A stretch of 64,000 nt of DNA from positions 1 to 64,000 of the IMG/VR virus record IMGVR_UViG_3300032050_014001; one strand, given 5' to 3'. Source of the DNA: a virus. The notes beneath the pieces were generated by a model, which worked only from the letters and a program-made list of their open reading frames with translations, ran no database searches and had not been told where the DNA came from. Positions 33,386 through 41,972 of this stretch are shown here, piece after piece; position 1 is the stretch's first letter, and the number at the start of each line of letters is the position of its first letter. Both the position numbers and the translations under genes were made by a program.

Positions 33386-34068
33386 AATGTGAAAAATGGT
33401 GTTGTGTTTTTAAAATTACCTACTAATTCAAGCTTTCTAGTGACTTTGTATAATACCCCTTCTTCTAATTCTAGCCAATTCTTTGATTGTATAGAACAAA
33501 AGTCGCCTTTTTCATTTGCAAATAAAGTACTACCTTGTCTTGCTACAAAGATATTACCCGTCTTTTCATTAAAGATCCATAATGCAAATGTGCCTTCTAA
33601 AAGAGAAAGTGCTTCGCAAATGAGTTCTTCTTCTGATTTATTTGGTTCTTTTGTTTCTAGAGCATGTAATAAATGCGGAATATTACTCGAATCTACCGGA
33701 TTCTTATTCCACGCACAATACTTTTTATTAATTTCTTTATAATTAGTTAAAACACCGTTATGTGCTACTACCCAATTATGCGCAACAAATGGATGTGATG
33801 TTGCTACATCATGTTCTCTTTGTGAAGAAGTTGGTGCTTGATTATGTCCGAGATAATGTGTTATATTCTTATTTTTACAAGTAGGAAATGAATCTTCTGG
33901 ATTCAATAATTCCATCTTTTTTGGATGACCTTTTAATCTTGTAATGAATAAATTTCTTTTCTTATGTTCTAGGAAGGCAAATGACGAAGCAAATGATCCT
34001 CTATCAATAGTAACATCATGAAGTATATCAAAAAGATTTCTGTCTTTAGAACCATAGATTGCGCACAT
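33382..34068 (-). CDS. Class II glutamine amidotransferase (GlmS-type glutaminase domain), candidate partner of QueC
   Basis: This 228-residue protein is an N-terminal nucleophile glutaminase. Cys2 (MCAIYGS) is the catalytic cysteine once Met is removed. LGHNQAPTS near 74 and VVAHNGVLTNY near 100-110 carry the glutamine-binding and oxyanion residues, VDSSNIPHLL near 124-133 is the equivalent of the GlmS SDTEVI motif, and GTFALWIFNEKTGNIFVA near 160 completes the core. No synthetase or acceptor domain is attached, so it must act with another protein. QueC lies 1.3 kb away on the same strand. In other phages these two domains are fused (Gat-QueC), which suggests formation of an amidated 7-deazaguanine. 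Confidence 0.8.
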   Translation of the reverse strand: MCAIYGSKDRNLFDILHDVTIDRGSFASSFAFLEHKKRNLFITRLKGHPKKMELLNPEDSFPTCKNKNITHYLGHNQAPTSSQREHDVATSHPFVAHNWVVAHNGVLTNYKEINKKYCAWNKNPVDSSNIPHLLHALETKEPNKSEEELICEALSLLEGTFALWIFNEKTGNIFVARQGSTLFANEKGDFCSIQSKNWLELEEGVLYKVTRKLELVGNFKNTTPFFTL

Positions 34069-34105
34069 AATATGCTTTCATATTACATTTAATTTTTGAT
34101 AAATC

Positions 34106-34113
34106 AATAAATA
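34106..34113 (+). promoter_or_regulatory. T4-type late promoter box AATAAATA
   Basis: AATAAATA lies 5 nt before the ATG at 34119 and diverges from the glutaminase gene. Confidence 0.6.
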
Positions 34114-34118
34114 TAGTT

Positions 34119-35375
34119 ATGTCTATTTTAAGAGCACCTGGTTGGGCAGCACGTATTGATGTATCACTCCTTAATGAAGCTAGAGAAGCTTATTTTGGTG
34201 AATTAAACAAATATGTAGAATTATATGCCAACAAATATTACAAGAATAGCATCGAAACGGGCACTATTGATCGTTTAAATAAATTAATCATTAAAATGTT
34301 GCGTTTTGCAATTATGCGTGACTGTAATAATAAGAATGATGAATTTGCTGCAAAAATGGGTGAAGAAGATAGTGAAGCTAGAAGTGGTGGTGAATTAAAT
34401 TCATCAGATGTGGGTAGTTTAATTAATGTCACTGGTGATGCCACGTTTACAGCTAAATCATCCGATTTTGCAGTAGGTGATATGATTTTCTTTGCAAGAA
34501 AGGGTGATGCAAATATAACATTTAAAGTAGAAGGTGCAAATGTTATTAGGACTGAAAATACTGATGATGGCATTAATGGCATGGTTTTAGTAAAAAATAC
34601 AATAAATCAATTTTTAGCATTTAATGATTTCGTACAACAATATAAAGCTCTAGAAAAAGAAGCTACTGGATTATTTGATGCATCTGGAAATCGTATACGA
34701 CATGGTGTTGTAGAACATCGTATTTCTCTGCAAAAAATATATGATTTAAAAACAAAGGGATTTGGCTCTAAAGTTATAACTACAGCTGTTTCTTCTTTAA
34801 TGGAAAATTTAAAAAGTTCTATTGAAACCAAACCAACAGATTATATGCAAGATGTGTCTGTTAATATATGGGCACATAAAGCTACTGCACCTTCAGAAGA
34901 ATATGTTGCAAAAAGAGGTGGTGATGAAGTAACACCCGATGTTCGATTTAAGGTAAATGAATGGTCTAAGGTGCTTAGTAAGTTGAATGGTGTTACTGCA
35001 GAAGTAAAACAAGAAGAAGAAACGCCAGTCAAAGAAGATAAATTAAAAGCACTTCAATTGGTCACAGCTATTTTACAAAAATTCAGTAATATTGTGAGTG
35101 ATAATGATGATGTAGCTGAAGGTATTATAAATGCTTTAGAAGCATTAAAGTCTGGTTCAGCATCTGATTTCATCGATCAATTGATCGAAAATTTATCTGT
35201 ATTAACATACGACAATGAAGATGTTAAAGACATGTATGACGAAATTGTCGGCGCTTTAACAGCTTATAAAGAAGCAGTTAAATTAACAAGAAAGCAAACT
35301 GATCGTTTACTACAAGAACAATATATTAAACGCAAACAGTTTGCTTATCGTATTGAAGAGTTGTTTAGAGGTTAA
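34119..35375 (+). CDS. Late structural protein, unknown (418 residues)
   Basis: This 418-residue protein has a strongly helical N-terminus (EAREAYFGELNKYVELYANK), a beta-rich segment near 100-150 (INVTGDATFTAKSSDFAVGD) and a helical C-terminus (QTDRLLQEQYIKRKQFAYRI). It has a late box at 5 nt and is the only plus-strand gene between the glutaminase and QueC, which are both minus. A virion protein is likely; no family recognised. Its stop overlaps the convergent QueC gene. Confidence 0.5.
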   Translation: MSILRAPGWAARIDVSLLNEAREAYFGELNKYVELYANKYYKNSIETGTIDRLNKLIIKMLRFAIMRDCNNKNDEFAAKMGEEDSEARSGGELNSSDVGSLINVTGDATFTAKSSDFAVGDMIFFARKGDANITFKVEGANVIRTENTDDGINGMVLVKNTINQFLAFNDFVQQYKALEKEATGLFDASGNRIRHGVVEHRISLQKIYDLKTKGFGSKVITTAVSSLMENLKSSIETKPTDYMQDVSVNIWAHKATAPSEEYVAKRGGDEVTPDVRFKVNEWSKVLSKLNGVTAEVKQEEETPVKEDKLKALQLVTAILQKFSNIVSDNDDVAEGIINALEALKSGSASDFIDQLIENLSVLTYDNEDVKDMYDEIVGALTAYKEAVKLTRKQTDRLLQEQYIKRKQFAYRIEELFRG

Positions 35376-36108
35376 TTTCTTTACAGCCTCTTTTCTTATA
35401 CGCTTCTTCTAATTGGTCTTGCTGTTTATATTGTAGGGGATCCTTGTATCCTGCTTCAATAAAACCTTGCAATCTTAACGAAGATGATGCTGAATATGCA
35501 TCAGGTTTTTCTTCTCCTGAATAACAGGTATAAGTCAAGCTGAAGTCTACTTTCTTCTTTACACCCAATTTAATAATCTCTGCTTTACTTAATTCGATTA
35601 ATGGTGCTTTAATTTCAATTCGTTTTTCTCTATTCAAAGAAAGAACATTGTTAATTGATTCTAAAAATTCAGGTGATCCATCCCAATAACCTGCTAATGA
35701 ATCTGCTTGTGCGGCACCATGCCATACTTCAGAAGCACCAATTGATTCAGCCCAAGCTGATGCAATAGATAGAAACATCATATTGCGATTGGGAACATAT
35801 GATTTTGGTTGTGCTTCGCCTTTGATTTTGCGTACATCTGGTGTCTCAATGTCATTATTAGTTAATGATGATGTAGGTGCGATATCTTTAATATAAGACA
35901 CATCAATAGTCTTATATGATTTCAAATTCGGATATAAAGACTTTAATTTCTGAATTTGTTTAGAAGCGCAATCTAATTCCTGCGAATGTCTTTGGCCGTA
36001 ATTAAATGATAAAACATGCACAAAGTATCCTTCTGATAAGGCTAAATGTACAAGCACCGAGGAATCCATACCCCCAGAAAAAGGAATAACCACATGAGTA
36101 TTAGTCAT
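35365..36108 (-). CDS. queC: 7-cyano-7-deazaguanine (preQ0) synthase QueC, zinc site eroded
   Basis: This 247-residue enzyme is unmistakably QueC: PP-loop motif SGGMDSSVL at 11-19, FNYGQRHSQE at 35-44, PNRNMMFLS at 106-114 and WHGAAQADS at 129-137. QueC uses ATP and ammonia to convert 7-carboxy-7-deazaguanine into the nitrile preQ0. Normal QueC carries four zinc Cys near the C-terminus (SCYx7-8CGxCxxCxLR). Here the first is present (C195 in TCYSG), but the other three align with D203, S206 and S209, giving DAYSASSS before LRLQGF. Either this QueC folds without zinc or its chemistry has shifted, possibly with the nearby glutaminase. Confidence 0.93.
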   Translation of the reverse strand: MTNTHVVIPFSGGMDSSVLVHLALSEGYFVHVLSFNYGQRHSQELDCASKQIQKLKSLYPNLKSYKTIDVSYIKDIAPTSSLTNNDIETPDVRKIKGEAQPKSYVPNRNMMFLSIASAWAESIGASEVWHGAAQADSLAGYWDGSPEFLESINNVLSLNREKRIEIKAPLIELSKAEIIKLGVKKKVDFSLTYTCYSGEEKPDAYSASSSLRLQGFIEAGYKDPLQYKQQDQLEEAYKKRGCKEINL

Positions 36109-36145
36109 GTGGTTATTATAAAAACAATTATTTGTTTATCAAATA

Positions 36146-36595
36146 TTATAATTTTTCTAAATTATATTTTGGTGCTTTCGTGCCCATGCCACCGTCTATA
36201 CCCGTCATGCCAGATACGCGTTTCATATATCCTATGATATGGTCGGCTGATTTTTGTTGTGAAGGATTGCCGTGTTGTTTAATCAATTTTAAACCTTCAT
36301 AATGTTTTTTAAGATTTTTTTGCAATTCTTCCTTTTCATCATCACTTGCTTTAGATAAATCTAATCCCGATATTTTTGCAACTTTGCCTAGATATGCATC
36401 TACTTTATCACTATCAGATGGTTGTGGTACTGTCAATTTTGGCAATCCTGTTTTAAATTCTGTTGCAGCTTGATTAATACCCATACCACCCAAGGCTGCA
36501 GTGAGCATTATTCCAGCTCCTGCAAGCCACTCTTTCCATCCTTCTGAATAGATTTCTTTATAGGCTTCGAAGATTAAATCTGTATCATTTTGCAT
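36146..36595 (-). CDS. Late protein with capsid-targeting-like start and hydrophobic segment
   Basis: This 149-residue protein begins MQNDTDLIFEAYKEIYSEGW, an acidic amphipathic helix with an IFE site at 8-10. A Gly/Ala hydrophobic stretch (WLAGAGIMLTAALGGMG) and a polar helical tail follow. Its late box lies 5 nt before the ATG. The start and late control fit an internal head protein, and the hydrophobic part could help membrane passage, but the function is unknown. Confidence 0.5.
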   Translation of the reverse strand: MQNDTDLIFEAYKEIYSEGWKEWLAGAGIMLTAALGGMGINQAATEFKTGLPKLTVPQPSDSDKVDAYLGKVAKISGLDLSKASDDEKEELQKNLKKHYEGLKLIKQHGNPSQQKSADHIIGYMKRVSGMTGIDGGMGTKAPKYNLEKL

Positions 36596-36600
36596 GATAT

Positions 36601-36608
36601 TATTTATT
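36601..36608 (-). promoter_or_regulatory. T4-type late promoter box AATAAATA
   Basis: Minus-strand AATAAATA lies 5 nt before the ATG at 36595, inside the 3' end of the uvsX gene. Confidence 0.6.
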
Positions 36609-37698
36609 CTTCGTCTTCGACTTCAGTTGATTCTGCATCTTCTGATGAAGAATATGCCCATTCAACAGCAATCTTCTTTTCTACTAAAGGAATGATATCA
36701 TTTTCCCAAAAATCTACATTATTCAAAAAGCTCTTTGCGTATCCTAGCTTTTCACCATTAAAAGCATAAGTAGCACCAGATTGTTCAATAATGCCTAATC
36801 CAACAGCAAGATCTAATAATCCATGATACTTATCTGCACCATTAGTAAATGATACATATAATTCTCCTTCTAAATATGGTTTAATAAAACGATTCTTTGA
36901 AGTTAATGCGCGAATGATAATGCCAACGTAATTGCGTTGGAATGTAGCTAATCCCGATGAATCTGATTTAACAACATCTTCTTTAACAGGCTTTCTCATT
37001 AATTGAACCGATACAGAAGGCATATAAATGACTGACTTACCACCAGGCATTGTTTTGACTAACGATGGATGCAATTCTGCTGGATTATCATATAAGTGAT
37101 TTGTAATCAAAACGGGTGTTTTAGTAATGGCAGAAAGTTGCGTTACTGTTCTAAGTAGTGTTTTAATAGCACGAGCTCTTGATCCCATATCAGGTGCTAC
37201 AGAATCTTTCTCAATACGTGATTGTTCCATTTGACTTTCAAGATTACCCAATGAATCAATGGCAATAATGAATTTACCTTCTTGTCCTTTTTCTTTTACA
37301 GATGTCAAAAATTTATGAATAGCATTACGACATTGTTCGACATTAAAAGTAGGTACATATTTTACCTTTGTTGTGTCTAATCCTAGGCGTGAAGCACTTT
37401 CTGGATCTACAGCATTCTCTGTATCAAAAATAACAGGAATCATTCCTTGTTTCTGAGCATTAGCAAGAATCTTCATAACCAAAGAAGATTTAAAAGTTTG
37501 TGATTCACCATATAACATGGTAACCCGGCCCGAAGGAATACCACCACCACGAATCTTTCCAGAGATAATAGCATTTAAGACATATGAACCGGTATCAATC
37601 CATTTATCAATAACAGATAAAGTAGACTGAGAAAGAAATGTCGCAAAAGGATTACCGTCATCTAAAATTTCTAATGATTTTAATAGGTCTTTGTCCAT
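36604..37698 (-). CDS. uvsX: UvsX recombinase (RecA-like)
   Basis: This 364-residue protein is a T4-type RecA. The Walker A segment MLYGESQTFKSS at 61-72 matches UvsX-type P-loops (GxSxSFKS) rather than bacterial GPESSGKT. A Walker B strand FIIAIDSLGN follows near 142, and QLMRKP and NHLYDN mark the core after it. The acidic C-terminal tail (SSEDAESTEVEDEE) is typical. UvsX forms filaments on gp32-coated DNA and drives recombination-dependent replication with UvsY, encoded at 46796. A strong bidirectional-looking terminator precedes it. Confidence 0.9.
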   Translation of the reverse strand: MDKDLLKSLEILDDGNPFATFLSQSTLSVIDKWIDTGSYVLNAIISGKIRGGGIPSGRVTMLYGESQTFKSSLVMKILANAQKQGMIPVIFDTENAVDPESASRLGLDTTKVKYVPTFNVEQCRNAIHKFLTSVKEKGQEGKFIIAIDSLGNLESQMEQSRIEKDSVAPDMGSRARAIKTLLRTVTQLSAITKTPVLITNHLYDNPAELHPSLVKTMPGGKSVIYMPSVSVQLMRKPVKEDVVKSDSSGLATFQRNYVGIIIRALTSKNRFIKPYLEGELYVSFTNGADKYHGLLDLAVGLGIIEQSGATYAFNGEKLGYAKSFLNNVDFWENDIIPLVEKKIAVEWAYSSSEDAESTEVEDEE

Positions 37699-37723
37699 AA
37701 CTCATATTAAATCAAACTATAAA

Positions 37724-37757
37724 AAAATCCCGAGAGATTATAATCTCTCGGGATTTT
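37724..37757 (-). terminator. Perfect palindromic terminator between the 37782 gene and uvsX
   Basis: A 34-bp perfect inverted repeat without a spacer, centred between 37740 and 37741 (core ATCCCGAGAGATTA and its complement). The minus strand reads a T run after the stem. It would stop transcripts coming from the 37782 gene and separate it from uvsX. Confidence 0.8.
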
Positions 37758-37781
37758 ACACACAACACTCAGCAAACAAAA

Positions 37782-38129
37782 TTATTCATCAAACAACTTA
37801 ATGACGGGTGGTTCGTCAGATGTTTGAGCAACAGGCGGTGGATTACAAATACGAGTATATTGTTCTACTAAACGTCCGTCTACTTCTACACCTACACCTA
37901 ATGCAAGATTAGCAAGATTAAATTCAAAAACAGAACCGCTGCTACGATTGGCTTCTGAAAGAAATTCAGGAAAGAAAAGTGGAAATAATTGAACTTGCAA
38001 TTGCCCATTTTGCAATTGATTTACATTAATCATACAAGGATTCTTCACTTGTAGACGACCACCATCACGTGAAAGTTCTTCACCGATAATGGTTCTTCCG
38101 ATTTGGTCAATAAAAATTAGTTGTGACAT
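37782..38129 (-). CDS. Conserved hypothetical protein upstream of uvsX
   Basis: This 115-residue protein starts SQLIFIDQIGRTIIGEEL, a repeated I/G strand pattern, then KNPCMINVNQLQNGQLQVQL near 29-48 and FPLFFPEFLSEAN near 50-62, and ends IKLFDE. The strand-turn pattern suggests a small beta-rich domain, perhaps an SH3-like adaptor. It has an acidic tail similar to proteins that bind polymerase or clamp. It lies 38 bp downstream of the DNA polymerase gene and ends at a terminator. No family recognised with confidence. Confidence 0.55.
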   Translation of the reverse strand: MSQLIFIDQIGRTIIGEELSRDGGRLQVKNPCMINVNQLQNGQLQVQLFPLFFPEFLSEANRSSGSVFEFNLANLALGVGVEVDGRLVEQYTRICNPPPVAQTSDEPPVIKLFDE

Positions 38130-38168
38130 CTTTAATATATTAGTAATATTGCAATATTTGTCAACCCT

Positions 38169-40736
38169 TTATTCACCAAATAGATCATCCAATTCAAAGA
38201 GAACTTGTTCACTAGGTTTTCTTGGTGTCCAATTAACACATTGATAAAAACGTTCTACTGCTGCATATACAATCTTTTCAAATAGTAATTCTCTATCAGG
38301 TAAAAATATTGATTTAAACTCTTCAGGAAAAACATACTTAAATCCAATACAATTAATTCCATACTTATTTGGTTGTTGTACATAGAAGTATTTGATCTTA
38401 TCACCGGAAGCAATCTTCTCATGTTTTCCTGAAAGGTTTAATTTATCCAAAATAATGTTATGAAAATAAGCAGCCTTTACATGATTAGGCATTCCTTTAC
38501 TCACTTTAAAGTCATGGCACATATTCGCATATTTTTCATAACCACGAATCCCACTTGTTCTTGATACATCTTCAATAGGCAATGCTTGGAATACGTCGTA
38601 TGCTTCTTTTAACACCTCATTTGTCTTAGCACAAGACTTAGTAGTCAACATAGTCTCAATGATCTTCTTGACATATGGTTTAACATTTTTTGGCATTGTT
38701 GTTCTGACAACATCTACACCAGTATATTTCCATTTATCGCACGGAATACCTTCATCATCTAATACATGCAACACATATCTCTTCTTTTCTAAAAATAACC
38801 CAACATCTGCCATGGCTTCTCTCTTAAATGCCAATCGACAATCTTTTGAATTTAATGTTGATTTAGCCCAAATTTGAATCTCATCATTCAATGATTTTTC
38901 TAAACCTTCTGCGTGCTCAAATCCTTGCTTGGTTATTTTACCACCAACACTAAAATCAATTGGAAGTAGCTTTAATGAAAGATAAACACTGTCAGTATCA
39001 CCATAAATTGCTACAGTTTCTAATGTTTTTTGATCAGTAATATTACTATGTTTTGAAATATATTTCTTTGCAATTTCTCTTGCTTGCTTAATAACGGCTT
39101 GTCCAGTCAATGTAATTGATGAAGCAATATCATCATCACCAATGGGCGCGTGTTTATTTCCGAAATAACCGTAACAACTATTAATAAAGATTTTTATACT
39201 TTGTTGCTTTGCGTTAAGCTGTGTGATTTTTGTTTCTAAAAATAATTTTCTATCGGATGGTAATTCTTTATTTGAATATTCTTTCTTATATTTTTTTAAT
39301 TCCGTTTGGATGACTTTTCTTTTTTGATAATAAAAGTCAACCATCTCTGGTACAATTCCTTTATTCTTTTGCGTAAAAAGGACTTTTGCTTTACTAATAG
39401 CCACATCTTCTTTCTTAATAAATTGAGCAAATTTTAGTTTTGACAATTTAAAGACTTGGCCATTGACATGTTGTACTGTTACCTCTTCATCTGTTGTTTC
39501 AATAATCTTGCCGACTTTTGTCTCTGGAGACATGTTCAATGAAATCATTAGGTTGGGATATAGTGAGTTAGCATCAAACGATACAATATCTTCCTGAAAT
39601 CCATTTAATGGTTCTGCAACATATGCTCCTGGATTCCTCGAACCATCATCTTCTTTTCTAATGAAAGTAGAAATGCGTTGTCCTTTCTTTCTTGCTCTAA
39701 TAGCAGCTGCACCTGTGATAATACCCAATGTACCCAATGCACCTTCAAATGTTGTACAACCAATATATGAAATCATTCGAATCAATGAAAGGAATTGTAG
39801 TTTCTCTTCAAGCTTAACTAAAATGTTAACGTCTTGGATGTTATAATCAATAAACGTATCCCAATCATCTACCATGACATCATACAAATCCTTTTCGATA
39901 GCAACTTTCTTTTCACCTAATTCTAATTCACCAATGCTATCTAATTTATAACTTTCTCTATTAGCAAAAGAGAACCGCTTATACACATCCAAGTAGTCTA
40001 CACATGAAATACCATCGATATGATAGCTTGCTTGTGTCTTCCCGAATGTACCAATGAATGTTCTCACATAAGTTCTCTTTACTGGTGAAATTTCATTCAT
40101 ACCAGCTTCACCAAAAATATTCTTCAATCGATTAATAATATATGGAATATCAAACCCAGCACTATTCCATCCCGACAATACATCTGGTGGATCATTTTTA
40201 AAAAATTCAATAACACCAGCTAGAAGGTCTTCTTCTGATTTACAATAATAATAAACAACATCATTCCTTTTTGCTTTATATGGTTTTAAACCCCAAGCAT
40301 AAAATTTCTTTGAAAAAGAATCATAAATTGTCAATACGTTAATAGGCACATCTGCTAATGTAGGATCCGGAAAGCGATCTTTACACACTGCCTCAATATC
40401 AATAAAGTATGTCTTTAACGGAAACTTAGAAAAGTCATCTGTTTCATTATGTTGCCAAAAGATATCTAATAGAGCCTGTTGTACTGCGCCGAAATGTTCA
40501 TACACTCTTCTGATTCCTGATTCAGTAATATATTTTTGCCTTTCGTATGCATTATTAAATGATCTTTTAGCTAACGGCGTATTATAAATCGATACTTCAT
40601 TTCCTCTTTTGTCTTCATAAAAATAATAGGGATGGTATTTCGTAGTGTATGAAATACGATCCCCATCATCTGACCAAGTGTAAATTTCTACAGTTTGATC
40701 TTTAGGATTATAACAAGCGTTGCGATACCCAATCAT
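38169..40736 (-). CDS. 43: DNA polymerase (gp43, family B)
   Basis: This 855-residue protein is a T4/RB69-type replicative polymerase. Exo I DIEA at 113-116 and exo II GWNSAGFDIPYI near 189-200 mark the proofreading 3'-5' exonuclease. Polymerase motif A is FDANSLYPNLM at 387-397, motif B KIFINSCYGYFGNK at 515-528, and motif C YGDTDSVYLS at 578-587 with the catalytic aspartates. Length is close to T4 gp43 (898). It replicates the phage genome with the gp45 clamp. Confidence 0.95.
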   Translation of the reverse strand: MIGYRNACYNPKDQTVEIYTWSDDGDRISYTTKYHPYYFYEDKRGNEVSIYNTPLAKRSFNNAYERQKYITESGIRRVYEHFGAVQQALLDIFWQHNETDDFSKFPLKTYFIDIEAVCKDRFPDPTLADVPINVLTIYDSFSKKFYAWGLKPYKAKRNDVVYYYCKSEEDLLAGVIEFFKNDPPDVLSGWNSAGFDIPYIINRLKNIFGEAGMNEISPVKRTYVRTFIGTFGKTQASYHIDGISCVDYLDVYKRFSFANRESYKLDSIGELELGEKKVAIEKDLYDVMVDDWDTFIDYNIQDVNILVKLEEKLQFLSLIRMISYIGCTTFEGALGTLGIITGAAAIRARKKGQRISTFIRKEDDGSRNPGAYVAEPLNGFQEDIVSFDANSLYPNLMISLNMSPETKVGKIIETTDEEVTVQHVNGQVFKLSKLKFAQFIKKEDVAISKAKVLFTQKNKGIVPEMVDFYYQKRKVIQTELKKYKKEYSNKELPSDRKLFLETKITQLNAKQQSIKIFINSCYGYFGNKHAPIGDDDIASSITLTGQAVIKQAREIAKKYISKHSNITDQKTLETVAIYGDTDSVYLSLKLLPIDFSVGGKITKQGFEHAEGLEKSLNDEIQIWAKSTLNSKDCRLAFKREAMADVGLFLEKKRYVLHVLDDEGIPCDKWKYTGVDVVRTTMPKNVKPYVKKIIETMLTTKSCAKTNEVLKEAYDVFQALPIEDVSRTSGIRGYEKYANMCHDFKVSKGMPNHVKAAYFHNIILDKLNLSGKHEKIASGDKIKYFYVQQPNKYGINCIGFKYVFPEEFKSIFLPDRELLFEKIVYAAVERFYQCVNWTPRKPSEQVLFELDDLFGE

Positions 40737-40767
40737 AGAGAAATGATAATAGGTATCGCAACTATAA

Positions 40768-41964
40768 TCAAGGATTATATCGTCTCAAATTGACGCGGTT
40801 TTGATCGCGATAAGGATACTTATACAATTCCATGTAACAATCCAAATTACGATCGTGCTCTAAGAAACGATTATCAGCTACTTTATATCGTTGAATGGCC
40901 TGATTCTTATAATGGCCTACACGTCCTAATTCTTTTGCAATACAATCTAACATTTCATCACCAGTCTTAAATTTAAGTTCTGCATCTTTATATGTTTCCA
41001 TATCTTGACAAGCAACAGGAATTCCATAGCAACATGCTTCGATATATTTGAGATCAGACTTTGCTTTATTGAAACTATTGTTCTGTAATGGCGCAACAGA
41101 CATTTGAATTTCTAAATCTGAAATCTTTTTTGGATATTCATACAACTTTTGCCATGGATGGAATTCAATATCTCCATTTTGGATATAAGGCCTGAGCGCT
41201 AATGGGAAAGCACCAATGAATACCCATTGATATTTCTTACGAGAATCAATGACTGCTTTTAATACGTGTTCGAAATCATCCTTCTGGCCTACACGATTTT
41301 CTACATCAAAGTGTGCCCCAGAACCAGCATATAGTACACGAGGCTTCTTCTTATGTTTATCATAATTTCTAGAAACCTTAGCTTCACTGAAATAATTCCC
41401 CATCCAGAATCTTGGTACGAAATTCGGAATCACTGTGATTTCATTTTTACCTGTACGTTCACGATACAGTTCTTTCATATAATCACAAGTGACTGTCATT
41501 TCATCACAAAGATTAATAATTTCTATTGCACTTTGTCTAATTTCATCTGCTACGAAAGCTGTTTTGAATTTATTATAATCCGGAATATCTTCACGGAAGA
41601 TAACATCATCAACTTCATATATTAATTTAAATCCAATATCTTTTTGAATACTCTTCAAAAATTTTATGAATTGTAATTGATGGGGTGTAGCTTGTCTTTG
41701 TACACGAATAGCCTTTACATTTTGATACCATCTAGGATCTGTAATCATTACTGTTGATTCAGTAATCATTGCCTTATTATGGAAATTAATAAGGTGTGCT
41801 GGCCAAGACATACGCCACAAACCACAACCAGAATGGTCTGCATTGTAATGAACGACCCTCATGAGATCTTCGGGCGCGTGTTCTGATTTAGGTGGTTGTG
41901 CCTGGGCTGGTTGGCCTGTTGGTTGCAGGCCCATGGGCATGGTATTAATTTTCGGTGTGAACAT
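40768..41964 (-). CDS. Glycosyltransferase, GT-B fold (GT4-like)
   Basis: This 398-residue protein has the GT-B architecture. The N-terminal domain has the GCGLWRMSWPAHLI helix and a KLIYEVDDVIF strand. The C-terminal domain has RVLYAGSG near 214 and KSDLKYIEACCYGIPVACQD near 306-325, where the E in the KYIEA helix is the typical GT1/GT4 nucleotide-sugar contact. It sits between gp46/gp47 and the polymerase, in the same minus-strand block. In T4-like phages such enzymes can modify DNA bases or host/virion glycans; this one cannot be assigned. Confidence 0.75.
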   Translation of the reverse strand: MFTPKINTMPMGLQPTGQPAQAQPPKSEHAPEDLMRVVHYNADHSGCGLWRMSWPAHLINFHNKAMITESTVMITDPRWYQNVKAIRVQRQATPHQLQFIKFLKSIQKDIGFKLIYEVDDVIFREDIPDYNKFKTAFVADEIRQSAIEIINLCDEMTVTCDYMKELYRERTGKNEITVIPNFVPRFWMGNYFSEAKVSRNYDKHKKKPRVLYAGSGAHFDVENRVGQKDDFEHVLKAVIDSRKKYQWVFIGAFPLALRPYIQNGDIEFHPWQKLYEYPKKISDLEIQMSVAPLQNNSFNKAKSDLKYIEACCYGIPVACQDMETYKDAELKFKTGDEMLDCIAKELGRVGHYKNQAIQRYKVADNRFLEHDRNLDCYMELYKYPYRDQNRVNLRRYNP

Positions 41965-41972
41965 CCTAAAGA

